Below, in pieces: positions 44,201-55,950 of a stretch of 64,000 nt of DNA. This DNA is from Terfezia claveryi (taxonomy: Eukaryota; Ascomycota; Pezizomycetes; Pezizales; Pezizaceae). The stretch's first letter is position 1; every line of letters begins with the position of its first letter. Under the pieces are notes generated by a model, which saw only the letters and a list, made by a program, of their open reading frames with translations, was not told the DNA's origin and searched no databases. Position numbers and translations under genes: made by a program. The stretch is from assembly GCA_015179025.1 (NCBI GenBank), contig WHUX01000009.1:496001-560000 (forward strand), read 5' to 3'.

Positions 44201-46524
44201 TCCTGGCAACAAGTACAAGCTAGCATCAGAAAGCTCCACAATAACCATTCCCAATTTGTCTCTGACCCTACTAAATGGCCAGGTTAACTATTTCCGATCG
44301 TTTAGTGATAGTAACTGCTCAATTTGCTGATGCTGATCTAAAATAATTCTAAGCGCTTTAAGCATTCTATGGTATCCAATCGCTTAACTCCTCGAACTCG
44401 TTATTTATTTATCAACTGACCATTTCGAACCCAACCTGTAGCTCCTTGATCCCCTTTGATGTTGGCGTGCAGAGGTATTCTGGGTGGAGGCTAAAAAATA
44501 CGACCGTCACACGGGTGCCGATCGTTACGCAATACATGATAGTAGTGGGTATTCTTTACAGATAAACAAACACAAGAATATGCCTTATTCTTATTCTGTA
44601 TGAGCCTCTCCTTATAGCGAATCTATGCTTCTAAGGGAAATATTTGTATTAAAGTCTACTGTCCCACTGTGCCATGCGTTCTGTTAGTTCATTCCTCCAC
44701 TTTGTCAGTCCGTTGCTTGAAAGATTGAGCAATATATAGATGGTAAATCGGTCGGGCAAGCATCGCAATTTGTAGTTAGTCGAATGAACTGCGAATAGAG
44801 CCGACGTATGCTTCGGTGGCAGCAGAACTACTACACAAGGGCCCGGGAAGCAGATCATAGCAATCGTTCCCTCCGTTTTGTCATTCCCAACCGTATATTC
44901 ACCTTTAACAGCATTCTGTATATATATCACCATAGATAGCAATTAAGGAAATGTAAAGTAGACCACTTTTGGTGCGCAGAGCGAGTCGGTAGAATGGCAA
45001 TGGCTTTTTGTGGAATGAAATGTGTTGGCGTGCTACCGTTGATCGTTTAATACGCCGGAACACGGCTCGCGTTATGTGTTAGTTTTCAGGGCAAGGCAGG
45101 GGCAATTACCAAGAGTAGATTTGGGTATGCAGTTACAATTAGCTAAGATCAGGCATCAAGGAATAGGGCAAGGCAGAGCGCAGAGACGTTTCGGCATAGA
45201 TCTGCAGGCGACAATCAATATTAGTGATGGAAGCATCTTCCAAGAGTTGGAGATAGACTTGGAGACATCTATACTATGTACAGGCCGTAATACAGCTTCA
45301 TTACATTCTGACGTGCTTAAAGAATATTGTGATGTATCTCACATAGTTGTGATTTTAACCACCTGCATATATTACGTATTTTCATTCAGCCTCATTTCAA
45401 GTATTTAGGGATGTTAAGAAAAATACTTGTTAATTAAATTATTCAAGGCATGTCACATGCTCTCTACTTTTTTCTTCTTCCCCCGATTTTTTCTTCTTCC
45501 CCCATTTTCACATATGGAACATATATGAAAATTTGATTATATATACAATATATACATATATATTATCAACCATTATATTTTTATTTTAAAAAATAGATGT
45601 CTGCTGGTAGAGCTTATGCATTACATGCACTGAACTTGCCGTCTCTCACGGTTTGCGCGGTTCTATATTCTTCCAAAGCACTTGATGATTCAACCATGGT
45701 CTGTTACCAAGACAAGCGTGCCAAGTCCAAGCGCAAGGTGAAAGCCTACTTACCGATATGCTAATAATCGCACACTATCGTTCAGACCTGCGCTTTCAGA
45801 AGTCGCATACATTCGTCCTGTACCTATTACAACCCCGAGTCCCCCCGGCTGTCAGATCCTAATGTGTTACTGAAAGCGAGAGGGCATTTTGCTAGCATCT
45901 ACCCACCGGCTGTTCTTTCTTGATCAGAACCGTTTTAACCAGCTTCTAATATTTCCTAGCAGGCATGCGAGAGGACGAGACTCCAATTCTATCGTGAATT
46001 TTCAACCGATCCGGTGAAAACCAGGGGGTCTCGCTCTCTTGTTATTTCCTGGGCGTCCAAAAAATTAATCCTCCAGATACTAAGTAGACAACACTTGTTA
46101 TTAAAAAAACAATTTTAAGCTGTCATAGCTCACAATGCTATTCAATAGTGCTACTCCGTACGGTAAACTAATTGCAATGTCAGTTTTGCGAAGGCCAGGG
46201 GTATAGATTAGCAGGTTGCGCAGAGCCGCACTGTTTGGTCCTAGTTCCTCTCGAGCCCGCTTAGCACAAACGGCTGACCATGGACTAAACTTTATTTCAA
46301 CCGTCAACTAAGTATAACGTTGCCAAGCCTCCCATGGCACTACCAGCTGCAACTCGAACTACTTAGACTTAGCCGAGAGACAACACATGCCCGAGTATAA
46401 GCCACTCGGGCAAGGGGGTCAGTGTTCTCATAGGATACAGATATATATTTGCTACAAGAATAACCCTATAAGCAGTTTCTTATGGATTTTACTGTTATCT
46501 AAATATATATAGGTCATTGTGCTC
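41234..46524. other. Long gene-poor interval between the direct repeats
   Basis: It holds an A run of about 23 at 41395-41417 and an imperfect 40-bp repeat near 41790-41860 (GGAACATAA, then GCATAT or GCCATGC). A hairpin lies at 43663-43696 and an AT-rich block at 45530-45595. Frames at 43311-43583, 44649-44942, 45076-45408 and 46101-46307 have no recognisable domain. I see no spliced gene model. Confidence 0.4.
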
Positions 46525-46724
46525 GATTCCGCGGATTATCATTGATTATCTATGAGCCAATAGTAACAATGCTAGTGTGCACGTTTCTAGTTCTCTAGAA
46601 GTCAGCGTTACAACTCAGATATACCGGCTCTGATCCTTGATTCTTCTCTTTCAGCGATGACGTAGTTATTTATCGCACAATTGTTTGAGGAGTGTATTTG
46701 TGTGCCCATGACCTTTTCCACTCT

Positions 46725-46785
46725 TTTCTTTTCTTTTTTTTTTTAAAAGTCTATACTCGCGATCGACCTAAGGCCATGATGGGAA
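46725..46785 (-). mobile_element. 61-bp retroelement tail insertion with 9-bp target duplication
   Basis: Read on the minus strand it is TTCCCATCATGGCCTTAGGT, then CGATCGCGAGTATAGAC, then an A-rich tail. It matches the family end at 17380-17462. TTCCACTCT flanks it on both sides (46716-46724 and 46786-46794). The other repeat copy has the single uninterrupted TTCCACTCTAATTGCTGG. Confidence 0.7.
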
Positions 46786-48112
46786 TTCCACTCTAATTGC
46801 TAGTGAGCTATAACATGCAATCGATCATCGAAGATCAACATAGCTGAAATATCCGAATCTATTACGTACCATGAAATGTATCTCGGCTTTTATCTCCTCT
46901 CCCCCTCCCTCCCTCTTCCACTCACACATATATTTAGATATCCCCCCTCTCGCTGTTACAACTCACTACTCGACTGACCTGCACTCTCAGGTAGTTTGGA
47001 ATTATGATCATCGACGTCGCTTCGACGATCCGACACTCTTGTTGGAGGAAGCCGCATTCGGAGTCAATATAGGTAGCCTTTGGAGGCTATTAAGTATCTA
47101 ACAGTCTGAGCCGGATTTCCTGATGTCAAGGCTTGTGCCGCACTTGAGGTGTATCTCTAAAAGTTCATGCATGAGCCTCACATCACCAACAGATTGATTT
47201 GTCTATTTCGCAAACTTGTAAATCAATTATTAATTCGCTCATGGCTAGAGGGTGGATTGTATTACCATATACTAGTTAGCTGGTGCAGTTGCCTGTCCGC
47301 TAATTGTGAACGACGATATAATATTATAGAACCCCGCAAAGAGCAGCAATCATCCCATTTGTCATTGGAAGTTTCTAAACCAATGGCAGCAAGGGTTCCA
47401 TGCTCCGCAGCTCAGCCACCCGCTTGTTCTCGGTTGCAACACCGAAGCTGTCGATCTCATCCTATTTATTTAATAGCCGGTTGAGAAATGCGGGGCAATG
47501 GCTTGCTCCGAACTGTGGAAGAATCGGAAAAGCTTTTGAGAGCTTGTAGGGGACGGAAAGTAGAAAAGGCAAAGAAGGGGAAAGAAAAAGGCCTAAACAG
47601 CGGCAAATTTGATGTACCTAGAGTATCGCGTAAAGTGGGCTAGAAGACCTCCACCGCAACTGAATCTTCGAGTTTACAGGATTTCATAGGTAAGTTTCTG
47701 AAGTATATCAATGCAGGGGCATACGTGCACATCGCATATAGAACAACGCTCTTGACAGGTAGTGTATCCGATCTCACCAATCGCCGACCTCACCCATCGC
47801 CGTGAATTAGGGCTAAATTCACCTCTTACCACGAAAATTTCGATTTTGGATACTACAGTATCCAAAAGGAGTGATGGGACTAGAGCTGTACAGCTGCAGG
47901 CAAGTCATAGAGTAAGCAGATTGGCTAACCCCATGCTGAACAGAAATAGCAGTATAATTAGAGATATATGATCATGGGTGCCGTTGATATGTGTGATCAG
48001 AGCCTGGTCGCCAGTCAGCACACATCTCATGTGCGGCTGACCCCTTACAAGTGGGATTGGCGCTTGGTTGATTTTGTGTTCAGGTATACTTATTATTTTA
48101 AGTCAAGACAGA

Positions 48113-49205
48113 TTTTTTTTTTTTTTTTAAATACTCAGTACTCCTATGCAGCCCCGTTAGGGGGGCTATGAGGAGCCACGCGGAAACCCGGTGGATTCAA
48201 AGGAGAGGCAAGTTAATCTGCCAACCCCACGCAAACTTAAATACACGAACTTGCAGAAGGCCCCATGCTGTCATTAACGGACCTAGCCGATGACCCGGAG
48301 GCCTGACTGGTACTCGACTGCGAATTGATGAACTTGAAGGACTAGAAGCTGAGATAAACTGGAAATAACCGATTGAACTGACAGAACTGAGATAAATGGG
48401 ACTGAAACGCAAGGAAACTCGTGAAAATTCGTAAATCTCTCTCTTCATCTCCAGCTCCCGACGGCAACGGCATTCCCGACAGCTCCCTACATAAGCTCAT
48501 GGTATAGGAGGCTGAAGAAGGCCTCCGTAGCTTCGTATCTCTCTTCTCCTTCCCCTTCTTTCCTCCAATCCGGTTCGTCGAGCTCCTCCCAGCTCCTCCT
48601 CCCCCCCAATAAACCGCTGCGTATCCGGTTGAAGCGTGGGCAATCGAAGACGATATGTTCTCCAGTCTCAGTGGGGTGACCGCATGTGCATGCTGCTGAT
48701 TCCGCCTTGCCGATATGGTGAAGCCAGCTCCGTTGCGGGCCTCTGTTAGTTCTTAGCCAAGAGTAGGCTGACAGGGCTTGTCGATTCCACTCCACCCTTC
48801 TTATCCCGAAGCCCACCTTTGTTCTTGCTTCTTTTCGTCTCGCCTTGGAGGCTGCGCGTAGCCCTCCTTGTGTTGTTGTCTGTTCCTGGCCTGTGAATTC
48901 CCCCAGGTGGGACTGTAAGTTAGCGAGCCGGTCCGCCTTTTCGTTGCCTGGGATGCCTAAATGGCCTCTGACCCACGAGATCTGGAGGTCCTTCTGCGGG
49001 TTCGTGGTGATAAGGGACTTGATGCCTATTTCGATCCCGGATCTGGGTGGGGAGCCTGAGCTCATATTGATGACTGCCTGGATCGCGGCCTGGGAGTCCG
49101 AGAGGATCGATATCATGGGTGAGTCTTCGTTGAGTAATGCCAGTTGCATCGCGAATAATTCGCCATCTGCTACTGTGGCATGGTCTCCCAGATAGCCCCC
49201 GTAGT
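48113..49205 (-). mobile_element. 5'-truncated LINE (RNase H, zinc knuckle, 3' UTR)
   Basis: The insertion is bounded by a 13-bp target duplication AAGTCAAGACAGA (48100-48112 and 49206-49218). The paralogous repeat near 39215 has the equivalent empty site. On the minus strand the frame begins inside RNase H (GELFAMQLALL with Glu, then ILSDSQAAIQAV with Asp, then WVRGHLGIPGNEKADRLA). It continues to a C-x-C-G, H, C knuckle (CTCGHPTETGEHIVFDC) and stops at about 48490. The 3' UTR carries two hairpins and ends in a run of about 18 A. There are no stops in the retained 240 codons, so it is a fairly young copy. Confidence 0.9.
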
Positions 49206-49608
49206 AAGTCAAGACAGAGATTGATCGGACGGCTGGGGATTTGTTCTTCTAGACGAGAGCAGTATATACATCAGCAGTAACGCTAGCCTCTAGATGCCAG
49301 TGTGGACTTACGTATAGTTAGTTTTCGAAAAGCTAACTTGTCGCCCAGTACGATTGTTATAAACAATTATGTTATAAACAATTATGCCTTCATTGCTGGA
49401 GGCTGCAGTAGCAACTGCAAGTCAGCCACTACTTGGACCTCTTCGCCGTAGCCCTCACACCATAAATCCCACAGATCAATGTGGAAAGGGTGGATGGGCA
49501 CACAGCCTAAGCTGTACCCAAGTTTATTTGGTAATACTTTGCTTGCACTTATCTATCGACAAAGTGACGCTCAACTCAGAATAGTGTAATTGACACAATA
49601 ACTAGATA

Positions 49609-50560
49609 CAGTGGAGTCGCGTTATAAGAAACCCCCTCGGGACTGGCGGAGGGTTTCTTATATCGCGATATGTACACAAAAACCTGGAAGTGACATGTCT
49701 GAGTGTGGCCTAAAAACGCCAGTGACTGATGTCTGCCGCTGTATGTACACTATGGTACAAGAAAAGTGAGTAACAGGACATTCACGTCCTGGTTCACTAT
49801 TATATGTACACATTATGTGAATGTTATAAGTGGACACAAAAGTTCCTCTTTTGGCACACCGCCAGTACAGTATTCTGCAACACCACACTAGTACTCTGTA
49901 CACCACCCAGTACTCTACAGCCTTTTGTTTTTTTATATACCAGTATGCGGTCCCAACGTAGTACTCTGCAGCTGCCATATTCTCGGCCCCTATACCAACT
50001 TTGAACGGCTTGGTTTTGTTTTTCAGCCAGGCCCTCAGGATCAAAAACTATATATTGTACGGTCATTCCCTCCTCCTTGAACCACCAGTCTCTACAGCCC
50101 CTCCAGTCATCACTGACAGGCCTCAGGAAATTCAAATTGCAGTCACACTGTCATTTGCCTCCTAGGTCCCGTATCCTCTGCACTTCCTCTGCGTCTACCG
50201 ACACCTAGCATGGCTAAATAGGTGTAGTTGTTTTGCAACAGGAAGACCTCGTTGTAAACTCTGTACGGGGTATGGGTGTTAGGGTCCATTGTGTTTGATG
50301 CTGTAAGAAGGGCTGAAGTGTTGATGAGTTGGGGTGCTGCCAATGGAAATTATAACTACCAAGAGCCCGTGTGGACATGATTTGTTTCCGCACGGGCAAC
50401 GTAACCCGTGTGGACATAAACTCTGTCCGTGCGAAGATAAACTGTGTCCATGTGGACATCATTTCAACACATGTGGACATTCCGGTAATCCACACAGGTT
50501 TAATTTTGGTTTTGAATTACTAAGAATAAACTCTATAACCCTCAGAAATTCCAATACCAC
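49609..50560. other. TA-flanked hairpin terminus and short repeats; no clear gene
   Basis: Just after the direct repeat, TA then CAGTGGAGTCGCGTTATAAG begins a stem (49618-49638 pairing with 49650-49667) of the kind seen at ends of pogo/Tigger-like elements. No matching far end was found. At 50350-50500 a GTGTGGACAT motif recurs about five times and makes a short Cys/His-rich frame (50334-50564: PCGHKLCPCEDKLCPCGHHF). Frames at 49824-50135 minus have no family. Confidence 0.35.
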
Positions 50561-51528
50561 ATGACAATTATTTAGTGCCCTGTCCTAGCTACTCAAAAGT
50601 TGGTGGCTTTAACATATTTATATGACTTGTAGCTCGATGCAGAGACCTTTCACAATTTTTCCTAACCAATGGTACTCCTGGTTCATAATCCTTCGGACCA
50701 ACTTGTGTAATGTGGGCTTTCTGGTGAACATTAATATGAGGACACCATATCTCAAGCCAGAGAACCGACCAAACTTTCTAGTAGAGGCGGCCATGAGGCT
50801 GCCTCTACGGATTTGTACACGTAGCACTTCCCATCTCTGAGAACCAGTAATTATATATCAGCATGACAGAAGTGTCCAAGCTCCAATGCTTTCTTAAACA
50901 AGCCTAGTCACTGCTTGCGAAATCTGATGGAGGTTGATTTTGGGTCTTGTGCAACTTGCTTCTTCACGGAAGTGGACATGGTGCGTTTGGGGTACCGAAA
51001 ATGATTGTGGTCTGGGAAAGGACTTGAAGAGCTCTTTATGAGTGAGTCCCAATAACGGCCCCCCCCCCCAAATATGGTCCCTCAGCCTGAATGCAGGGTA
51101 TAACACATGGCTTGCCCCCACTGTTTCTGGATTGATATAGTTTAAGAGTGAAAATATACGAATACATAGATAGTACTCTCTGGTAAACAGTGTCGTTCAT
51201 GCACATTGTTTTGCATTGCTTTCCGGAAGATTCGGATGTATTTACGCAACTGGAGTTCTTTGGTGCTCACCCTGTTCAAGAAACACCTTTACTATCCTGC
51301 AATTACCCACTCATGGGATCTCACCCGGTATGGGGTATTACTTTATGTTATCTTATTCGTGGGGAATATTTTTCCAATTATTTATGGCAATAGCACGTTC
51401 AGTGTGGATGTCGATTCAATCAGCAAATATTCCGCATATATGCGTGTTATCAACCTAAGCCCACTAATTCTGTACTCGGGCAGGATTCTGTTCGAGTGTC
51501 AAACAGGACTAAGCACACCGTTGTGACA
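50561..51528 (-). repeat. Probable 3' LTR of the minus-strand Gypsy element (inner end defined)
   Basis: On the minus strand a polypurine tract AAGGGGGGATAG (51529-51540) is followed at once by TGTCACAACGGTG, the usual start of an LTR. The LTR extends to lower coordinates. I could not place its far end, because the partner LTR is not in the window. Confidence 0.45.
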
Positions 51529-53513
51529 CTATCCCCCCTTTAGGCTGGAGCTCCAGCAACAAGGAGGCCTGGGCACGTCAACCGGCAAAATCAACACAGG
51601 AAACAACAACAACAAGAACCCCAACTCCAAATAACAACAAAACTGAGAGTCAGATGGATCTCACTGTATGACTCTCAAAAGGCATGACATCATTGGGTGA
51701 GGCTTCCTTGGATATCATTGGTGGAACAGGGTGACCAAGTCCTGTGCATTTTCCAAGTCTTCTACAGGTTGCCAGGTAGCCTCCTCATCTCCTAACTATT
51801 TGACCTTATACTGGACTCGCCCATAGTGCTTCCTGGAGTCCAGTACCTCCTTAACCTCCCATTCCTCTTTTCCTGCAAATACTACAGGAGGAGGCGGGGG
51901 GTGCCTTTGCCCTGGGAGAGGATTGTCCGCAGCTGGTTCGATCTCTGAAACATGGACGACTGGGTAGCATTTGATATCTTTGGGGAACCTCAATCGGTAA
52001 GCATGGGTACTCATGGCTACCACCACCTCGAACGGGCCCAGAAACTTATGGTCGAGCTTGCGGGATGGCCGTTCCGTCCGGAAATGCCGACTGGAAAGCC
52101 ATACCTTGTCTCCGGGTTAGTACCTTGGGGCTGGCAATTGTAATCCATTGGCATACTTGGCTTGTCTAGCTTGGGCATATCCCAACTCGGTTTTCAGGGT
52201 ACGGTGGAGCCCAGCAATCTCTGTAGTGAACTCCTTAGCTGGGACATTCTCCTTGGCCTTTCGCAGGGGTACTAGTGAGTCTACTAACCAAGGATACCAG
52301 CCATAATTGGCCATGAATAGGGATATTTTCAGTGACTCTGAGAATTGGTTGTTTGCTGCGAATTCGCAGGTTACCAACAAAGATACCCAGTTGTTCTGCT
52401 GATAGTTGACATAGACCCGTAGGTACTGCTTCATGATGGCATTCATTCGTTCCGATTGGCTATCCGTTTGAGGGTGGTATGCCATTGAGAGGTGCACTTC
52501 AATCCATAGCAGCTCGCAGAATGCTTTCCAGAACTCAGATATGAACTAGGGGCCACAGTCAGAAACTATTGACTTGGGAAGGCCATAGTAGTGGAATACG
52601 TTATTGAGATAGAGGCTGGCTAATTCCGAGGTGGAGCAGGTGTAAGGTTCCCTTACCCAAAAGGGAAGTACCAGACCTGTAGATATAGCTAGATATGTAC
52701 GCATAGAGAGAAGAGGAATCCCCGAAGGGGAAAGAGGAAGGAACTAGCATACTGTCAGAGACCTGTATATATAGAGAGAGAGGGAGTCCTCTCGAGAAAG
52801 CCCCTCAGGCAAGAATCTACAGAGCATACCGTCTTTTGTTATCTCAGTTCATCTTTCAAGTTGGGGTCGAGGCCCAGTCAGGTCTTCGGGGCTCCTCTCT
52901 TTTACAGTCCTCATTTGTCCTTGTATATATCTCGCGTGGGTCTGGCCGATTAACTGGCCTTACCCTTGAATCCACCGGAGTTCCGTGTGGCTCCTCATAG
53001 CCCCCCATCGGGGCTGCATAGGAGTACTAAGTATTTAAAAAAAAAAAAAAAAATGGCACGGTATAATATGCCTCATTTTAGTCAGCCGATCTACCACCAT
53101 AAGAATGGTATTAAATCCTGAGTCCTCCGGCAACCCGGTTACAAAGTCCATAGTCAGGTGTTGCCAGGGTCGATCCGGGATTTCCAGGGGCTTCAGGGTT
53201 CCATAGGGGGCATGGCGAGTAGGCTTCGATCATTTACAGGTATGGCAGTTTCTGCACATACCTTTCTACGTCTTTCTGCTGATCGATCCAGGTGTACTGT
53301 CTAGCTAGCAACTCTAGGGTTTTAGCCACTCCAGGATGGCCCGCGGCCAGGGTGTCATGATATTCCTTGATCAGTTGCATCCGCAGCTCCCCTTCAGGTA
53401 CATAAAGCCAATCCAGGTGGTATAGGAAGCCGTCCTGGGTGGTACATTCAGCTAACAAAATCTTGGTATGACGGCGCTGTCCAGATTCCACCGCGGCGAC
53501 TATTTGGCACAGG
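51529..53513 (-). mobile_element. Chromodomain Gypsy retrotransposon, integrase end only
   Basis: Reading minus from 53491: the integrase zinc-binding segment (HDTLAAGHPG, then NCHTCK, which needs one base removed near 53250) leads to the core (TMDFVTGLPEDSG, then LMVVDRLTKM, with an Asp in each). A 3'-LINE fragment interrupts it. It resumes with LASLYLNNVFHYYGLPKSIV, then SDCGP and a TAG where Gln is expected, then HLSMAYHPQTDSQSERMN carrying the Glu equivalent region. It ends with a chromodomain-like tail (KCYPVVHVSEIEPA, then EEWEVKEVLDSRKHYGRVQY). Reverse transcriptase and RNase H are cut off by the LINE at 53514. It is dead. Confidence 0.8.
52645..53053 (+). mobile_element. LINE 3'-UTR fragment nested in the Gypsy integrase
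   Basis: The segment ends TTGAATCCACCGGAGTTCCG, then TGTGGCTCCTCATAGCCCCC, then CATCGGGGCTGCATAGGAGT, then an A run of about 17. These features match the tails of the other LINE copies. It splits the Gypsy integrase between the HIIPC and CSTSELA codons. No coding part of the LINE is retained. The left boundary is estimated. Confidence 0.75.
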
Positions 53514-54648
53514 ACGGAAGAGCATTATAGCAAGTGGGGTTTACAGCACAGACCGTACAGGCGGCTCGTCAGACGACTACGGGGGCTTTCTGGGAAATCA
53601 AGCAACAGTAGCAGATAGCGAACTCTTCGCCATGCAACTCACTCTACGCAAGGAAGACGCAGTCATGCTGGCAATTCTATCGGACTCTCAGGCAGCAATC
53701 AAGGCAGTTCGCAACATGAGCTCAGGTTCACCCCCAAGATCGGGCATCGAGAAAGAGATAAAGTCCCTTATGATTACTAACCCGCATAGGGACGTTCAGA
53801 TATCATGGGTCAGGGGTCATCTAGGCATTCCAGGCAATGAAAGAGCAGACCGGACCGCGGCCTTCCAGTCCCACCTAGGAGAATTCACAGGTCAAGGGCG
53901 GATAATAACAGAAGGGGGTATCTGCGCATCCTCCAAAGCCGTACGGAAGGAAGCGAGAACAGAAGTCGGATACGGGCTCAGAAGAGTAGAGTGGAACTGA
54001 CACGCCCTTTCAGCCTTCACATGGATGCGAACGAACAGAGGTCCACAGAAGAGCTGGCTCACCACATCGGCAAGACAGAATCGGCAGAGTGCACATGCGG
54101 ACACCCCACTGAGACAGGAGAACACATCGTTTTCGAATGCCCACGCTTCGATCGACCCCGCAGAGCCTTCTGGGGGAGAAGAGCAGCTGGGAAGAGCTCG
54201 ACAAACCGGAATGGAGAAAGGAGGGTGAAGAGACTTTTGAGGCCACGGAGGCCTTCTTCGGGTTATTATTCTGCGAGTTTACTTAAGGAGGAAATTGTCA
54301 ATTTTCGGGAGAAGTTATTTACGAGTTCATGAGTTTACGAGTCTCCTTATTCCAGTCTACAAGTTATATTTGTTTCAGTCCACAAGTTAGTCCTCTTAGT
54401 TCATCTCTTTTCCGCGAGTCTCTCAGTTCGTCGATTTGGGGTTGAGGCTCAGTCAGGTCTTCGGGCCATCGGCTAGTCCGTTAATGACAGCATGGGGCCT
54501 CACCTTTGTTCGTGTAGCTAGTCTGCGTGGGGTTGGCAGATCAACTTGCCTCTCCCTTGAATCCACCGGGTTTCCGCGTGGCTCCTCATAGTCCCCCTAA
54601 CGGGGCTGCATAGGAGTACTTAGTTTTTTAAAAAATAAAAAAAAAAAT
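53514..54648 (+). mobile_element. 5'-truncated LINE (RNase H, knuckle, 3' UTR)
   Basis: It begins within RNase H (GGFLGNQATVADSELFAMQL), then ILSDSQAAIKAVRNMSSG and WVRGHLGIPGNERADRTAAF. A TGA at 53998-54000 falls where the copy at 48113-49205 has Arg. A frameshift near 54055 separates the knuckle (CTCGHPTETGEHIVF). The 3' UTR (54290-54648) has the two conserved hairpins and an A-rich tail. It joins the broken Gypsy on its left. Confidence 0.85.
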
Positions 54649-54654
54649 CTCTAC

Positions 54655-55210
54655 CTTAGGAATTAGAGATTCAACCGGGTGAAGAACTCTTCCACCCTGT
54701 CCACCAAATAATCTCCGTCCTCTCTCTTCTCCCTCCGCCCCCACACCTCCTTGTTATCGGTCTGTTCCCACGAACTCCACCTTCTTCCCAGCCATTCCCC
54801 TGCTGGGCAAACCAGAGCCACGTGTGAGCCCGTTTCCAGCTGGAGACAATTTGTACAGGTTGGATCTTCATAATTATCCAAAGTGTACCTCCACCAACCC
54901 AACCTTCCTTTGCCTGTTCGACACTGGGTGTAATTCAGGAGGGCTTTCCTGTTCCATTTGAGTACCCTCCCCATCCCCGTCCCTTTGACTTCCCTCTCTG
55001 CCTTCCTCTTCTTGGTCCACGCTTGCTTTAAACCTCCTTCTGTGACTAAAGTATAGCAAGACTCTTTATTAGCCCCTCTTTTGCTCTCCTATCTGCCTTC
55101 TCATTTCCAAAGATTCCGACATGAGCCTTGACCCATCCTAGAGTCATCGCGTCTGGACCCAATGCCTCTTGTCTTTTCCTAATATCTTCCACCACCTGTT
55201 TCAGGTGTCA
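54655..55210 (-). mobile_element. Fragment of a second LINE family (RNase H to knuckle)
   Basis: On the minus strand GWVKAHVGIFGNEKADRRAK (about 55140-55080) is the later RNase H motif. After stops it is followed by MGRVLKWNRKALLNYTQCRT (54974) and CTNCLQLETGSHVALVC, a C-x2-C, H, C knuckle. The same order with different wording occurs at 18850-19400, so these two belong together and differ from the CTCGH family. The protein ends at FFTRLNL just before the A-rich tail of the neighbouring LINE. Confidence 0.7.
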
Positions 55211-55950
55211 ACCGCCGTTGTCATTTATTCTTTACAGCTGAAAGTGCATCCATCGCTCGGACATTTACGTAAGGTCTTAACCGAAAGTCTTACGCAAGTG
55301 TCGGATAATTCCTTTATCGCTCGTATCATTCGCCAACTATTTCTGCTAGGTACTAGAACGTTTCGCCGGTTCCAAAGATTCTCCGGACATTCCGAGGTTG
55401 TATTGGTCTCACCTGACTATTTGCGACCTCCTCATATTGGTCCCTTCGACCGGAGAACTGTGGCAGCAGAATTGGTTCTAATATCAGCACAACCGCACTC
55501 TTGCGTGTGCAGAAGAACTCTCATATTAAACGCAGCCGCTGAGAGATCGCAATACCCCTATTAAGCTATGATTTTGACTGCAACCTTTACGTTAAAGGCT
55601 GTGGACGCTAGCAATGTTTTTGTTGTGACGTTTCCTTTGTTGGCTTATTGTTCGCTTCCCTCATCTTTGCTCTTTGTTTGTATTTGAGGGCTAAGATTCA
55701 AGGACAAAGCAACAGTAACATTGGAATTATACCCTTTGTATTCGATCTGTGTAATGTTGTTGTTGCAAAGTGCATAAGAAGAGGCGAAGGACGAAGGATT
55801 GAAAGAAAGGATCCAATAGAACACTCATAGCAATCCCATTCTTTTGGACTAAGCTCCTATCGATCACAATTCGGGCCGAGCTCTCATAGAGGACTTCATC
55901 GTTTCAGACAGCATACTCTTATTCCACACTTTCCTCTTCACTCCAGTCAT
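55211..55950. other. Region upstream of gag; LTR possible but not proven
   Basis: A frame at 55169-55564 (131 codons) has no domain. Sequence at 55570-55950 could hold the end of a 5' LTR and the leader of the gag gene, but I see no second LTR or clear primer-binding site. Confidence 0.3.

Larger units (their letters stand above)
46525..49605 (+). repeat. Direct repeat of about 1.6 kb, copy 2 (with two retroelement insertions)
   Basis: Same orientation as 37958-39560. It is interrupted by a 61-bp retroelement tail at 46725-46785 and a 1093-bp LINE at 48113-49205. It ends in GACACAATAACTAGA, as in copy 1. The substitutions between copies show that the duplication is not very recent. Confidence 0.7.

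Noticed and set aside
44649..45408. Frames of 97 (minus) and 110 (plus) codons
   Set aside because: No domain or codon pattern resembling the genes of this window.
50334..50564. Possible NFX1-like zinc finger peptide
   Set aside because: The Cys/His pattern comes from a short DNA repeat; spacing does not match the family and the frame is very short.
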